Source of the DNA: Tomocerus qinae | Lineage: Eukaryota; Arthropoda; Collembola; Entomobryomorpha; Tomoceridae | Assembly: GCA_020055645.1 (NCBI GenBank) | Contig: CM034548.1 | Coordinates: 27,268,201 to 27,332,200 of the forward strand | Direction of reading: 5' to 3' | DNA: 64,000 nt | In this document: positions 50,606 to 62,803 of the stretch, piece by piece | Layout: the number at the start of each line of letters is the position of its first letter | Position numbering within the stretch: position 1 is the stretch's first letter | Position numbers and translations under genes: made by a program | Notes under the pieces: generated by a model | Databases searched by the model: none | Seen by the model: the letters and a program-made list of their open reading frames with translations, nothing else | What the model was told of the DNA's origin: nothing

Positions 50606-53411
50606 TCACCGGACTGCATGATCACTGGTGACTGTCAGAGGAAATGGCAATCCATTAGGAACCATTGCCTGGGGTATAAATCCCAAGTGTCGTAGCACTC
50701 GGTTTGCTTTATCAATCAGCAAATCCTTATACCTCCATATTGTAGTGTCCATCACAGAGTTTCTGCGATAGTCCTTATCGCAGTTCTTCAGAGCTCGTAC
50801 ACAGTCAGCTCTGTAGTGCTGTAACTGAGCGTACTCTGTTCCCACTGGGTACGATGTGCAAGATCCATTGAGACACGCCAATGGAAAATGGTTATGTAAT
50901 GTAATAACCCGTTCCGGGTTGTGGAAACATTTCACGTACTGCCCTGGCTTCGTGTAATTCCGAGACCGGTACACATGCTACAACCATTAACTTTTATTTA
51001 GCACCCATTTCATTATATCATTTACGTACTCCTTCTCTACGAATCATACCTGCAGCATATGAAGATATTTAGGGATTCCTGGGAACCAGTGATGTCCGTG
51101 GATCATGTCGTCCAGAAAATAAATATTTCTGAAATTATACGATGCTCTCGAATCATTTTTCGACAGTCGAGATTTCCGATCCACTTCTACCATCAATTCC
51201 TTCCAAGTCGGCGCTTTCATTGGCATGATTACCTTCAATGCAAATAACTAATTAGCAACACATTCACTACACAATCAATCATTTGTACGTACCATGAAAT
51301 ACTCTTTAGACTTAAGTAAGCTATCTTAAGCTACAAACCTCGTCAATATCCAGCAATGCTATGTATTCATACTGGTACAAATTTCTGTATAAGCAGTCGT
51401 TATAAGGAATTACTTCATTTTGTCTCTTGTGGTTAACCTGTAGTTAATAAGTACATATTAAGGAAGTTAGAATTACTTGTTCAAATATAAATAGTAAATT
51501 TTAATAAAATGTATCAATCATATTTTACTTTTTTCCCAAGATAAATGTGCCTTATTCGTGGATCGTTCGGCTGTCCTCCAGGCAAAGTAAGTGGAGTCAC
51601 ATCGATTTGTCCAGTCTTCTGGTAATAACGTAAAACCTAAATACCCACACAAAATAGGCACATTAGTACAACACAAACAAACCGGCTATTTTCATCTTAT
51701 GGAATGATGGATTTAGTCGCATGGTATCTACAGATATGTGTATTATTTCTTTATGGAGCACTTTTTGTTTGTGGATCCTGGTTTTTGCAATTAGTGTTAT
51801 TTTAGACATACCTTAGTAATATTCGGATGAACAGCTAATTCATAAAAGAAGATCTTGTTGGCCCCAAGAATTCCTAAGAGCTCAATCCACTCAATAAGTC
51901 GGACAGATAAATCCTCGTGGAGAAAGTCCAGTCCTTTTACACATACAGCAAATCCTTGCTTCTTAGCTGGTCTGTCGTATAACACTCTCAAATTGTTATT
52001 AGCTGCATGGCATGGCTTTTCAACCACAGATACAGATGCTGGAACCTTAAATGAAACGATACATACAATTTAAGTCTTATCAATAAGCATCACGATGAAT
52101 AAGTTATAGAGAACATCATCGTCGTTGTAAAATATTAATTACAGTTGCATTGTGTGGCTGATGAGGTTATTGCATATCATTAATTCTATTTTATAGATGT
52201 GAAATGCCTTAGTGACTAAAGATAGAAAGGTAACGGTATTTTACCTTGCCATGATGGCTTTTTGGCACTTGACAGGCCAGGAGGTAAGGTTGAAAGACTC
52301 CTTGTTTATAGTTGCCCCATTTGCTAAACCAAATGTATTTATACTCTAATACCTAATAAGCAAAAACTCCCGTTAGACATTCTCGCCGTAAAGGTTATTC
52401 AATGAATCAAAACAGTAATAGGTACTCGGAAGCACATAAATAAATTAAATTTCCAACGAACTTTAGAAAAGACAGGTTCCTTTTCTTTGGCAAACCAAAT
52501 TTGGCAGTACGAAGTTACATTTGGTTCAATCCGATCCATCATTCCTAGAATACGAAGAGAAGGTCCTAGTCGATTTCTAGCTCTTACATCAAAGTAAGCC
52601 CCATACAAGTGCAGCGTTCCATTGGAGGTTCTCAATGTCTGCAAATTCAATATATAGGAGTAAATAAAAGTCAAGTAGGCTACAGAAACCCGATAATGTA
52701 GATTAAATTGAAGCTAACCTGCCAATACGTATTGCTAAACTCGAGATCATAAATGGTAGGGAATCTGGCACAAGTAGAATTTTTGAAATATTTGGGTCCA
52801 TCCTTATTGGCTAAGATGTAGGGCGGATGAGGAATGTTCCTTATAGTTGCAGCAGCCTCAAGAATTAAATCCTCGATGCTTTTGGTCTCCTTATCCACAA
52901 GAGGTTCTTCGTCACTCCAAGGATATCGAAGAGTCGTGGTGGAGGAGGAGCCTATTGTCAACCCGAAACTGGAGGAAGACTGTCCGTTGGTGGAGACACT
53001 ACTGCCCCCACTGACCCCAGCCACATTGCTGCCCAGACTGCTATCAGAGTAAGAGCTGCTACTCCCACTTGGGATGTTCTGGACTGGACTTAGATTGTCT
53101 GCCACGGAGGACATGGATGAGAGAGAAGATGCAGAAGACGACAGCATCAGAGAAGAAGACAGTAACGGGTCTGGAGATCGGATGTTGTTCGCCGCACTAT
53201 TGCTGCTGCTGAGGATATTGTCTACATCGTAGATAAGGGCTGCCGGGATTTGCGGAGATTCGTTTAGACTTCCACTCCCACCTGTGTCCTTTGCTACGAA
53301 ATGAAATACTCCGTAGGCCATGCACAGCCACAAGGAAATTACAAGAGTTCTCCGACAAGGTCTTCCACCCACTCGCCAAAACCATCCTGGTCCGTTTGAA
53401 GGCATCACCAT
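50606..53411 (-). CDS. Glycosyltransferase family 92 (former DUF23) enzyme, type II membrane protein
   Basis: Eight coding exons join, all in phase 0: 53411-52719, 52638-52462, 52352-52245, 52045-51812, 51636-51529, 51437-51339, 51232-51050 and 50977-50606, giving 657 residues. Residues 22-40 (TLVISLWLCMAYGVFHFVA) after an Arg-rich start form a signal anchor. A Ser-rich stem follows to about 165. The GT92 domain contains FAVCVKGLDFLHEDL (exon 4), VNHKRQNEVIPYNDCLYRN and LLDIDE (exon 6; DID probably the metal- and sugar-nucleotide-binding motif), SYNFRNIYF (exon 7) and VKCFHNPERVITLHNHFPL (exon 8). Several N-x-S/T sites occur. Known GT92 members include C. elegans GALT-1, a Golgi galactosyltransferase acting on core fucose, so a Golgi galactosyltransferase is the best guess; donor and acceptor are not shown. 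The coding exon begins at an acceptor (53430), so an upstream untranslated exon exists. Confidence 0.92.
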
Positions 53412-53536
53412 TTTTATTCTGTTTATTTTCCTGCAAAACAATAAATTTATTTCATTATTTTTAGATTTATTACAATTTAATTATTCTACAATGCCAATTA
53501 AATGCCATAATACTCACTAGAAATTTGGTGATATTA

Positions 53537-53555
53537 GGCCGAGTGGTTACAGCAT
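53537..53555 (+). repeat. tRNA A-box-like motif, second copy at 41910-41928
   Basis: GGCCGAGTGGTTACAGCAT here and GGCGGAGTGGTTATAGCAT at 41910-41928 differ at two of 19 positions and match the start of Ser/Leu-type tRNA genes. Neither is followed by a B box or a cloverleaf, so they are not tRNA genes. They may be relics of a tRNA-derived SINE. Confidence 0.3.
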
Positions 53556-56500
53556 TAGGGTAGTATATATGGCTACATGGTATTAAGATGCAATAGTAAA
53601 TAGGTATGATTTTTTGTAGGACCATATGTCAAGGATTTCAAAAGCAGGAGAGGCAGTACCTACTCATCCTCCTCTAAACTAATTTAATGAATGTTGTTGA
53701 TTAAAGTCAACTGAAATGAGCTGCTTTGTTTATTAGTGTATTATTAGTGTAGATACTAACACCATTGATATGCATGGAAAACGAATTCTACAGTGTGTAC
53801 TTGTTTTATAATTTGAATCCTTTCTAACTCTAATAATGGCAGTGACATCCGCTGATGACCTTGTAATTTGGCGAAACTTTTTTAGTTTCAACAATCCAAT
53901 TGGCGAATTCATTGGCAATCACACATGATATCAACGAACATCCTTCCTGTTTGTCATTTCTCTTCGTTTGTTCCCTACACAATTTTTTTCATTCCCGACG
54001 CTAATTTTACTAATTATTCGATCCCTGGATTAGAACTGTAATCCAAAATCCCATCTAAATAATGGATACACCTACAGTGCATAAATATAAAGGAGTGTTC
54101 AGGCAATTCAGGCTATCTTTAGTTGATGTGAAATGATTTCATTTATTGCATAGGTACCTGGCTACAATAGTTGCAGCAGTAAAGAAAGTCTTTTCCATCA
54201 AAAATACAAAAATAATTGCTTATTTTCTCGTAGCAATTTCTAAACGTGTGTATAGGTAGCTATATAATTATTGCCTGCAAGCAAACCTAGTCTACATTAA
54301 TGCAGAACAGAAACTAAAAATGAGGATTAAATACTTTGATGCTACTTTATAGGGGATAAAATCAGTTGGTAGCTAATTTCTATGCAGTTCTAAACAAAGC
54401 TTCGTTTCTTGCTATCTCCCATCTGTATTGTTTAGAGATTACATGTATAGCCTACTGCAGCTGACGGATTTATTTTTCCGTGTTGGCAAAGCTGACTCAC
54501 AATAAAATAAATGACAAAACTATCTCAGAGTTTCATCTTATTCGTGGATTACATTGCTGTAGTTTGTAGTACAGAAGTAGCTTCGTAGTTTTCATGTGGG
54601 ATAATGAATAATATCACGAATCATTTTCTAATGCTCTTTTTTATGCCGATGTTGATATTGCTTAGGCATTTCCCTATTTTTATATTCTATGATCTCTGAT
54701 GTGAATCTTGCTTTTATTGCGGCAGGCAGCTGGGTTATTGCAAAATCAGAACCTACTATTTGATTGTCACGGCACTACAAATATAACGATTGCTACTAAC
54801 ATTGTAGATAAGACACCCTAAATTATATTTTATGAGAGTTGCACACTATTCGCCTCTTTGCAAAAAATGTTAAAATAAGCCTAAAAAAGTTTATTATTAT
54901 TACTTATCTAATGTGTGTCATCTGCTACGTGGCTACATTACCTGTCAATGCATACACAACTGTCAAAATATTTATTCCATCTTCATCCTACCATTTCAGG
55001 AGAATATTTTGTGCTATCAGTCTCATGAAATGGGTCATAAATCTGATCAATTACAAAATATAATGCATCATAATTATTTGTTGGTTCCTCCCTTCCTATA
55101 CTTTGTATTTATTTTTACCATGTAAATAATAATAATAATTCATTGAAACGTCTAAATTTTTATATTCAAGAAAACGTTGCAATAAACGTCTGTCATTTTC
55201 CATCATTGCCACTTGAATCGTGAATTATAATCACAAATTTGTGTCCTTATGCTATTAGTTATAAAAAATAGATAGCCATGCGATTATTTGCACTAGAGTA
55301 CCTTACTGGGTGATTTGAGTGCAAAAAAGGTAGCTTGAGTTTATGAAAAGTGTTTAAAAGACATTATTTTTGTGGATAGGTATTCTTTACATAGAAGACA
55401 ATACTCATCTTGAAGTAAAGCACACAAAGTGAAGAGTATTGCGTATAGAGCATTAGCATTTTTATTATTACATAGTTTCACGCACTGTTTTCATCGTTTT
55501 AAGCTGAGTACACCTAGACCTACCTAAGTGGTTGGGTGACTGTCTCGCCTCTTTCATACATTCATGGAGTTAAATTCCGATGAGACAAGATTATGCTAAT
55601 GGATTTATCTAACGCAAACCTAATAAGTGTAATACCAGTCTTTTGAATGTTGCCTAATGTGAGATCTAGTAGTATAGTATGCTAATACATATTAAAAACG
55701 AGAATGTGTGACTTCTTTGTAACATTCCAGGGGTAGGCCGAGTTGTGTTATATTTGTAGTATTTTGTTGAGTGGAGTGACCGGATAGACTAGGACTAACA
55801 TGACTAACTCTGCCAGGCTATGCACTTTGATTGGGGACATATTATAAGGATGAATACTTGTCCCTCACAGAGTTACTCTGCCATGGCGTTATAAATAAAG
55901 TCTGCCAGTTCAATACATCTTGCCTTTAGTTTTGCATTTCCCTATAGCCTGTCTTCGTTTGCTAATCTTACAGGTGAGTAAATATAACAGATACTAAATA
56001 AATACCCATCTATTTGGATTCACTCGTAGTGCATAGAGAAGTACACAAAAACAGATCTACTACTATGACTATAGTACGGCTAAATAGTCACAGAAAAGTG
56101 TTGATAGTCCATCCAACATACCTGATGCTTATTTTGTGGATGGTACATGAGAAAGGTAATTTTACGTAAGCATGGCTGGTAGTAAGAACACTATACAAAT
56201 ATGAGACGTGATGTGGACTTATTATACAGACAAGTCAAGGTAATTTGAACTGGCAATAAGAATGGCATGTATTGTGTATTTGCATCCTATATAGGTATAA
56301 GAATGCATCAAATCGAAGGCAGTCAGGGCAGGCACATACAAAGTTATAAGACAGCCGAGTCAAACGAGTCGTTGAAAGAAGATAAGACATTGACCGCTCT
56401 CTCCACTGGGCAATAGGACAAAATGCTACCAGACTATCCAACAGACTCAAGTCACTCTAACTAATAATATTATGATGGCTAAAACAAATAAATTATTTTA

Positions 56501-58312
56501 TTGCACTTCTCAGAAACTATTCACTCGCATCGTTACAATCGATGCAATACAAACCGAAATATTATGCGGAATTAACAATTCATACGTCTTCGAAATCATT
56601 CTTCAGTATTTTGCATTTGCACTTCAGAATGTCATTTCTGTCATTTGGGTTTTAAAAGCATTTAAAAGCAAATAAGGATAATGATACTAAGTAATGACTA
56701 CTTCATTGTAGTCCTATTATGCACTCTATTTTCTTAGAAATTCAACTAATAATGCAGTGAGTGTGCAGATATCAATGAATTTTTCAAAAATATTGGTAAA
56801 GAATTGAGAGCATTGAAGTAAAATGAAGGTTTGACTAAAAGGCAAAAAATTTGAAAAATTTACCTGCAATTTCAGATACAGTGTGTAAATAAATATTTAT
56901 AGTTAGTTACCTAATACAGTTGAGTATTGTAAAATATATAGAAAATGGAACAGATTTGTATGCATGTAAAGTAAATGTGAGTTTAGGCATGGTTAAAGTT
57001 TTAATTGGAGCTATATGGAATACGATAGTCTGTACCTTTTCCTATGATAGCAGAAAATCAAAAGTGTTACGTTTATATCAACGTGAACTTCTTTATATTA
57101 TGACAATTTGTTAGCATTAGTCATGGAACTGAATGATCATGTAGAATTTGTAATTAAAAACGGTGCATGCGATAGTAACTTTATACGTGGAAGCGTAATG
57201 AACATTTAATTAGGTAATAGGCGAAAAGGCACACCCTAGTTTTACTACGTTTAATAGCAATCGTAGTAAGTGAGAGAATTGACTTCACTTTTACTCTCGA
57301 AGCGAGCAAATCCTAACGACACACACTACCTTAGTGTTCTTCAGCAGAACGACAAAATTGGAGAGGAAATGTAATTTCTGCAAACAAAATAGTACAAAGA
57401 CAACGACCCTGGACTGGATTTGAAGCAATGTAAATGTAATCAGTCTGTCATGTACTAGTATCCTACATGCACATCTCATGAGATAATTAGGCTATGTACA
57501 CTAAGTATAAGCAATTTATTGTTATTCAGTGCACAGTTCATCCACTTTAAAATACTACGTAGCTACTAAATCTTACATGGAGGAAATATCTACACAAACA
57601 AACATATTTATGCTTGTTGAGCAGAAATTTGTCCATTGTACAAAATAATATATTATTATCCCATGAACTTGGTATTATTTATCTGCAGTACATTTTCAAG
57701 TTTTTCTCATTTCATATTATAATAATTGCAAAAAAGTATAGAGTACCTGAGAATGCAGATGCTCGATTTAATTGACCAGGAATTAGGAATCATGTCATAA
57801 TAGGAAAGGAAGCCCGACATTGTCAATTAAAGTGATTATCTATATACCTAAGTAATTGCTAGCTAACTTTTGTCTACTCTTTGTGACTATACTATGCTTA
57901 CAACTTCCAAGACGCTGAACTTAAGAAAAATAGTCAGAAAAACTAGAATTACTCAACTTTACTACACTCAATTAATCGACTGTCATATTTTGTTTATACA
58001 TTTACACAAGTACCTTTTCCTATTCATAAATACAAGTACACCGACATATATCAAGCTTTAGCACTCAACATGTATACTAAAAGTCTACGAGACTCGACAC
58101 CTTAATAAATAGGTTCATAATATTACGAAAGTGCATGGTATTGGTACTGGTGCATGAATAATGCATATGCAGCATAATTTGTATAGTGCTAACATTCAAA
58201 AAATACGTCAAAATATGACTACGGACTCATTTGCATAGTCATATACTATGTCCAAAGAAACTGTAGAGCATCGCATCCTTATGATTGTGTTATTTAGCTT
58301 TGTTTGGGTAGC

Positions 58313-58457
58313 CATTAGTAAAGAAGAGTGTGAACTTTGCTACTTATTGCGTGAAATTGCTTCTTTGTACGCGGAATTCATTATTATGGATGCATTTTGT
58401 TCCCTGTTGCAAGTACATAATGGCTATAAGAGCGGAGAAGAGATGAATGGCCTTGTG
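58313..58457 (+). pseudogene. Exon-like fragment, possibly of a receptor
   Basis: After a pyrimidine-containing acceptor (TTTGTTTGGGTAG) the frame reads ISKEECELCYLLREIASLYA and continues through FIIMDAFCSLLQ to a strong donor GT|GTGAGT. Amino-acid use looks coding-like, and the helix-rich, Cys- and Leu-containing string recalls chemoreceptor exons. No partner exon was found; a possible downstream acceptor lies only 23 bases further on, too close for an intron. Gene relic or chance frame. Confidence 0.2.
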
Positions 58458-58961
58458 TGAGTTTTATTTGTCTTCTTAGGTACATAGTCTCTTCGTCTGT
58501 CGTCGGTCTTATTGTCAATTTTTAAAGCACACTTTTCTTATTATTTACACGCATATACACCATCATTCTGTTCTATGAGCATCACCGATGAAATGGATGT
58601 AAATCTACAGACACTACGCTAATTCATGGCTTAGTGCATTAAGACAAAATACGTTGTTCTCCAAAAAATTAACATTTTTTGTATCTTAATTTGCAATATC
58701 TGTCTATATAGATAGATGAGATATTTCCCTTCCTACAACATAATACTACAAGCTTTTAATATTAAAACCTTATTACCTAGATGGGTAACGGGCCATTTGA
58801 ATTTCTATAGTTTATAGTTGATTATAGTTTATACGATTTTATGGATACTAATTTTATAGAATATAATATAATAAATATGAGACATAGTATTATTTTACTT
58901 TACAATATTTCCCGAATAGCCATTAACTACAGTGGAATTTTTTTAAAACTTATTTTCTTGA

Positions 58962-59280
58962 TTATTTTGAGAAATAAATAAGCCTTTCAATATCAATGGA
59001 CATGGGCAGCAATTTATAGATTTGCCTGGGCATCATAAAAACCATGTTTTCATGAATCTGTCGCATCTGATGCACTCTCACACCTTGTCTTGAAATCAGA
59101 AATACCCAAGGTGCAATATATGTAATACAGAGAATGGGAAAATAAATCAAATGCTGTTGGTCTTATTACCCGCCAGTGGAAAGGATTTCGGAAAGAAGAA
59201 TTCACGTTTCTATTTCGAAAAAATATTAGAAAGATATTGTAGTAACTCTCGAGGATGTATGCAAATGTCATCGCAAGCAT
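58962..59280 (-). pseudogene. Broken membrane-protein-like frame
   Basis: On the minus strand a frame starting at 59280 (MLAMTFAYILESYYNIFLIF) runs to PFHWR, then continues best in another frame as IYFPILCITYIAPWVFLIS and RVHQMRQIHENMVFMMPRQI to a stop near 58962. A GTAATA...ACAG stretch of only 16 bases lies at the switch, too short for an intron, so a frameshift is more likely. Hydrophobic segments suggest a receptor-like membrane protein, but this could be chance in AT-rich DNA. Confidence 0.2.
59052..59081 (+). repeat. 30-bp direct repeat, copy 1
   Basis: This 30-base segment, containing CTGTCGCATCTGATGCACTC, is exactly repeated at 59744-59773, 692 bases away in the same orientation. The flanks differ. 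Confidence 0.9.
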
Positions 59281-59743
59281 CGTTATAGGTAAACACTATG
59301 CATGCCATGAACTAGTATGATCTCCACTACCGAGTGGGCCACAATACATTGGTATAGCGTTTCTACACCTCAGATTAGAACAATGTTTTTTCACCATGAT
59401 ATGAAAAGGTTGCATGCACCTTTAATCCTTTATTTATTGCACCTTGCAATAAAGTTTGCAAAACATTGTAATGTTAAATATTCACAAAATATTTACAATT
59501 GGTTGAAATTCAATTATAATTGTAGTTTATAGAAATTATTCTCATATTTTAAATTAAATTCAATCTGGTTGTAAAATTATACTAATAAAAGGTAAGAAAT
59601 TGAGAATTTTAGGAAATGCTATAATTGCTTGCACAAAGATGACACTTTGATGGAGGGAGAAGGCCAAAAAATTATTTGTAGTGTAAAGAGCCTTTTTTGT
59701 GTAACATAAACTAGCAGAATGTCTTAATTGTCAACGTTCATGA

Positions 59744-59773
59744 ATGAATCTGTCGCATCTGATGCACTCTCAC
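59744..59773 (+). repeat. 30-bp direct repeat, copy 2
   Basis: Exact second copy of 59052-59081. It contains GCATCTGATGC, itself an eleven-base palindrome. The surrounding sequence is not shared. Confidence 0.9.
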
Positions 59774-62693
59774 GCTCTTCATGTTTTGGTTGTATTATGA
59801 TTTATGAGCATGTTTACATGTGGCTAAGATGGACAGAGGTGGTTGTGTGTATTCTTATTCAATTCAGGTAGATTTGTGGTATGCCAAGTGTTGATTCTAA
59901 TGTATAGCACATGTGAGTGCCTATTCTTTGTTTTTTGTTCCAAACGTTTCTTTTACTTTCACTTCCTACTTGTGGGGAAAAATCCAAATATTTTTGCAAA
60001 TGTTTAAAAACTTATCTAATTTTTTAAACATTCATTCATAGCAGAGTCATTCTCTTTGCACAGAGTAGGTAGTAGCAGAATGTAGCAAGAGCTTTGCAAC
60101 ATTGTGTATAAATGGAAAATGTTGGAGATGACTTTGCTATGTTAAGTGCAGGTGTATATTGTATACTATGCATTCTATACACTGACTGGCTATTTTTATG
60201 TACCTTCAAGCAGGTTTGATTGAGATAAAGTGTAGAGTAGGGAGGATGCATTAAGAAGATAGTAAATCTATTACTAAATAGAAAAATCTATTTTTCTGCA
60301 ACCAATTCCCATCTTACTCAGTAATAACACCGCTTGTTTATTTAAAACTCTACTGATAAGCATTTCAAGATTCTCACATCTTGAATTTTTAGTTTAGGCT
60401 TCGATAAATCCCGTTTTAGTACCTAGCATGAATAAATTTACATACCTACACATAGAAAGGTGAGTACAGACCTAAACCTAAGAAGTTAATCATTGGTAAT
60501 TTAATATTGTTGCTAAAATACTTAGCATTTAGAAAGATTTTAGAAATAAGTATATAAGTAACAATAGAGTGGAAGTATACGAGAATGGTCTTTAACTCCG
60601 TTTAATATGTAAGATGGTACTAACTACACTTAGAAGGTGTGAATAATCTTTTAAAATGCATTAATGCTTGCTAATGTACGAACAATTGCAAAGCTTGAAT
60701 ACCTAAACACAATTTAAACCAATTCCGTAAGTTTAGATAGTAATCGCATATTTTATGATGCCTTTTCCTGATATGCGAAATACTAGATATGTGGGTTTTG
60801 TAAGGAATCTAGTGTTGTTGGTTTTGTAATTAAATCCTCTCTAAATGCATATACATTCTAAATGTATAGTTATAGATTGTAATAGAACGAGAACAGCGAA
60901 AGGGAAATTAAACGTATAATCTAAAAATTTAGCTCATCCTTTATATTTACAACGTTGTGTTAATATTTCTAATTATACACGGTTATTTATTGACAACATT
61001 TACAAAAAATATTCACTCTCCGTGTTTCTACTTTTGCTTTGTAATAATAAAAAGTACTCATTCTAAAGGAAATGCTTTTAAAATCTTAGAGATTGGTTTC
61101 ATTTAAATAGGAATAACAAAATTGCAAAATACACAATGTGATATTATTATTTCAGGTAAACTGCAAAAGGAATTAGGTAACATCTAAGAATGTGTGCTCA
61201 TTAATTTTATGGAAAAAAGGGCATTGTAAACGAAAGCTTTTGCAAAGGCATTATATTTTGCACTTTCACTGCAAAAACTGACAGACAGTTAAATAACCAG
61301 TAAATACAGTTACTTTCGTGAACGGAAACCTAACTGGAATTATTGCATCATAGTTATCACGACATTATTAATATGTGTGATTGTTGAACGTCTTCATACT
61401 AGAAACTATTAATCACAAAAGCTTACTGTCAAAAAGATTAAGTAGTTAAGTACACAAAAAGAAACTACACACACGTCTAAAAATCATAAGGATTGATAAC
61501 AAAATTATAAATGTCAGTCTATGAGTGAAACAATGAAAAACATTTTATCCTTAATTTCTCCATTTTCAATCTACAAACCTATAATTATGATTTTGATGTT
61601 CTATTGTTTCAGTTAACATTTCTCTAGAATTTTACAATGCGTTAAAAATGTAGATAGAAAAAGTTGCTTCTTCAAATTAGGGGTGGAAAAAAGCCCATAC
61701 TTATCAGGTTGCGCATTGTATTTATTTCGAAAATATTTTCCAACTCGGTACTCTAAATAGATAAAAATCCTTCTCGCTCGAATATTTATGAAGCAATAAA
61801 TAATTTAAACGGATCTATATTATATGTCCGCAATTTGTCGGCCATAAATCAGGAAAAGTTGTCGTTTCCGCGAATTTAACGATAGAGATGTGTTATGGTA
61901 ATCTAATTGTAAGGAATGAGGGATATCTGTAGCTAGACGGAAATGGGTATATGATAGATTCAGAAGCACAATTACGTGTGTTATGAAGTATCAGAAGAAT
62001 TACTCTGAGTTTCGTGACTTTATTCCTATTATTTAACACTTTTCTCTCTTTTATAATATTTATATCTGTAAAGATATGTTGTGCCACATACACAGATGTT
62101 TGCAAAGTGTGGATGAATTGTGTTTGCTAAATAATATTTGGTGATAATGCCTTTTAGAGGCACAAGAAATGTAGCATTAATCAGGTGTCCTGTCCACGAA
62201 ATGTAATAATGCAGCGTGCTTCTGTGTCATGTCATATTGTATGGGTAACTGCAAGTTGGGTAGGCCATTTATGTCTAGAGTAGAGCAGTTTGATTAATGC
62301 AGATAGTATTAGGGGCAAAATCATTTTTGAGAAACTTTGCAAAAGTTTAGCACGACTTGAGGATTTTTGAACAGTCTATCTCTTGGTTAGTGAATGAGAA
62401 CTTGTACGAGACAAACCCAACTAAACCACGTAGATACCTACATAGTAATTTTCCCCGTGGCATGCGGCATGTCTTTTTCATGAAAATAAAATATTTCATG
62501 CATGAATGAATTACTTATAGTTCAGATAATAATGCATTTTCCCCTACTAATCCAAATTTATGTACAGATAGAATAGAGGAAGTCTACATGAATCACATCT
62601 TCCTCATGTCTCCACTTATAGTGCATTGATTCCCTGGTTATTATTTAAAATACATGGACACTCACATTAAGTCATTATTAAATGGAAACTTAC

Positions 62694-62803
62694 AGTTTTC
62701 TCTGTGTCGGGGTAAATTGCTTTGGTCCAAATCCGTTGCTAGCAACGATGAATTAGTTTCTTTCCACTGCAATCAACACTTGATCCTTTGCTGTAGCTCA
62801 AAT
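62694..62803 (-). other. Probable untranslated 5' exon of the GT92 gene
   Basis: On the minus strand a 110-base segment follows ATTTTTACAG and ends AAAACT|GTAAGT, so both splice sites are strong. All three frames contain stops, so it is non-coding. The GT92 gene downstream on this strand needs such an exon because its first coding exon starts at an acceptor 19 bases before the ATG. It also contains the 14-base palindrome CGTTGCTAGCAACG (62734-62747). Assignment to GT92 is inference. Confidence 0.45.

Larger units (their letters stand above)
53431..62693 (-). other. Probable first intron of the GT92 gene / intergenic DNA
   Basis: Upstream of the first coding exon of the glycosyltransferase. 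If the exon at 62694-62803 belongs to that gene, this is a 9.3-kb intron. It is AT-rich and holds a tRNA A-box-like motif (53537), short membrane-type frames (58248-58460 plus, 58962-59280 minus) and a 30-bp direct repeat. No complete gene could be supported. Confidence 0.4.

Noticed and set aside
53537..53555. Possible tRNA gene
   Set aside because: Only an A-box-like motif is present; there is no B box, anticodon stem or acceptor pairing.
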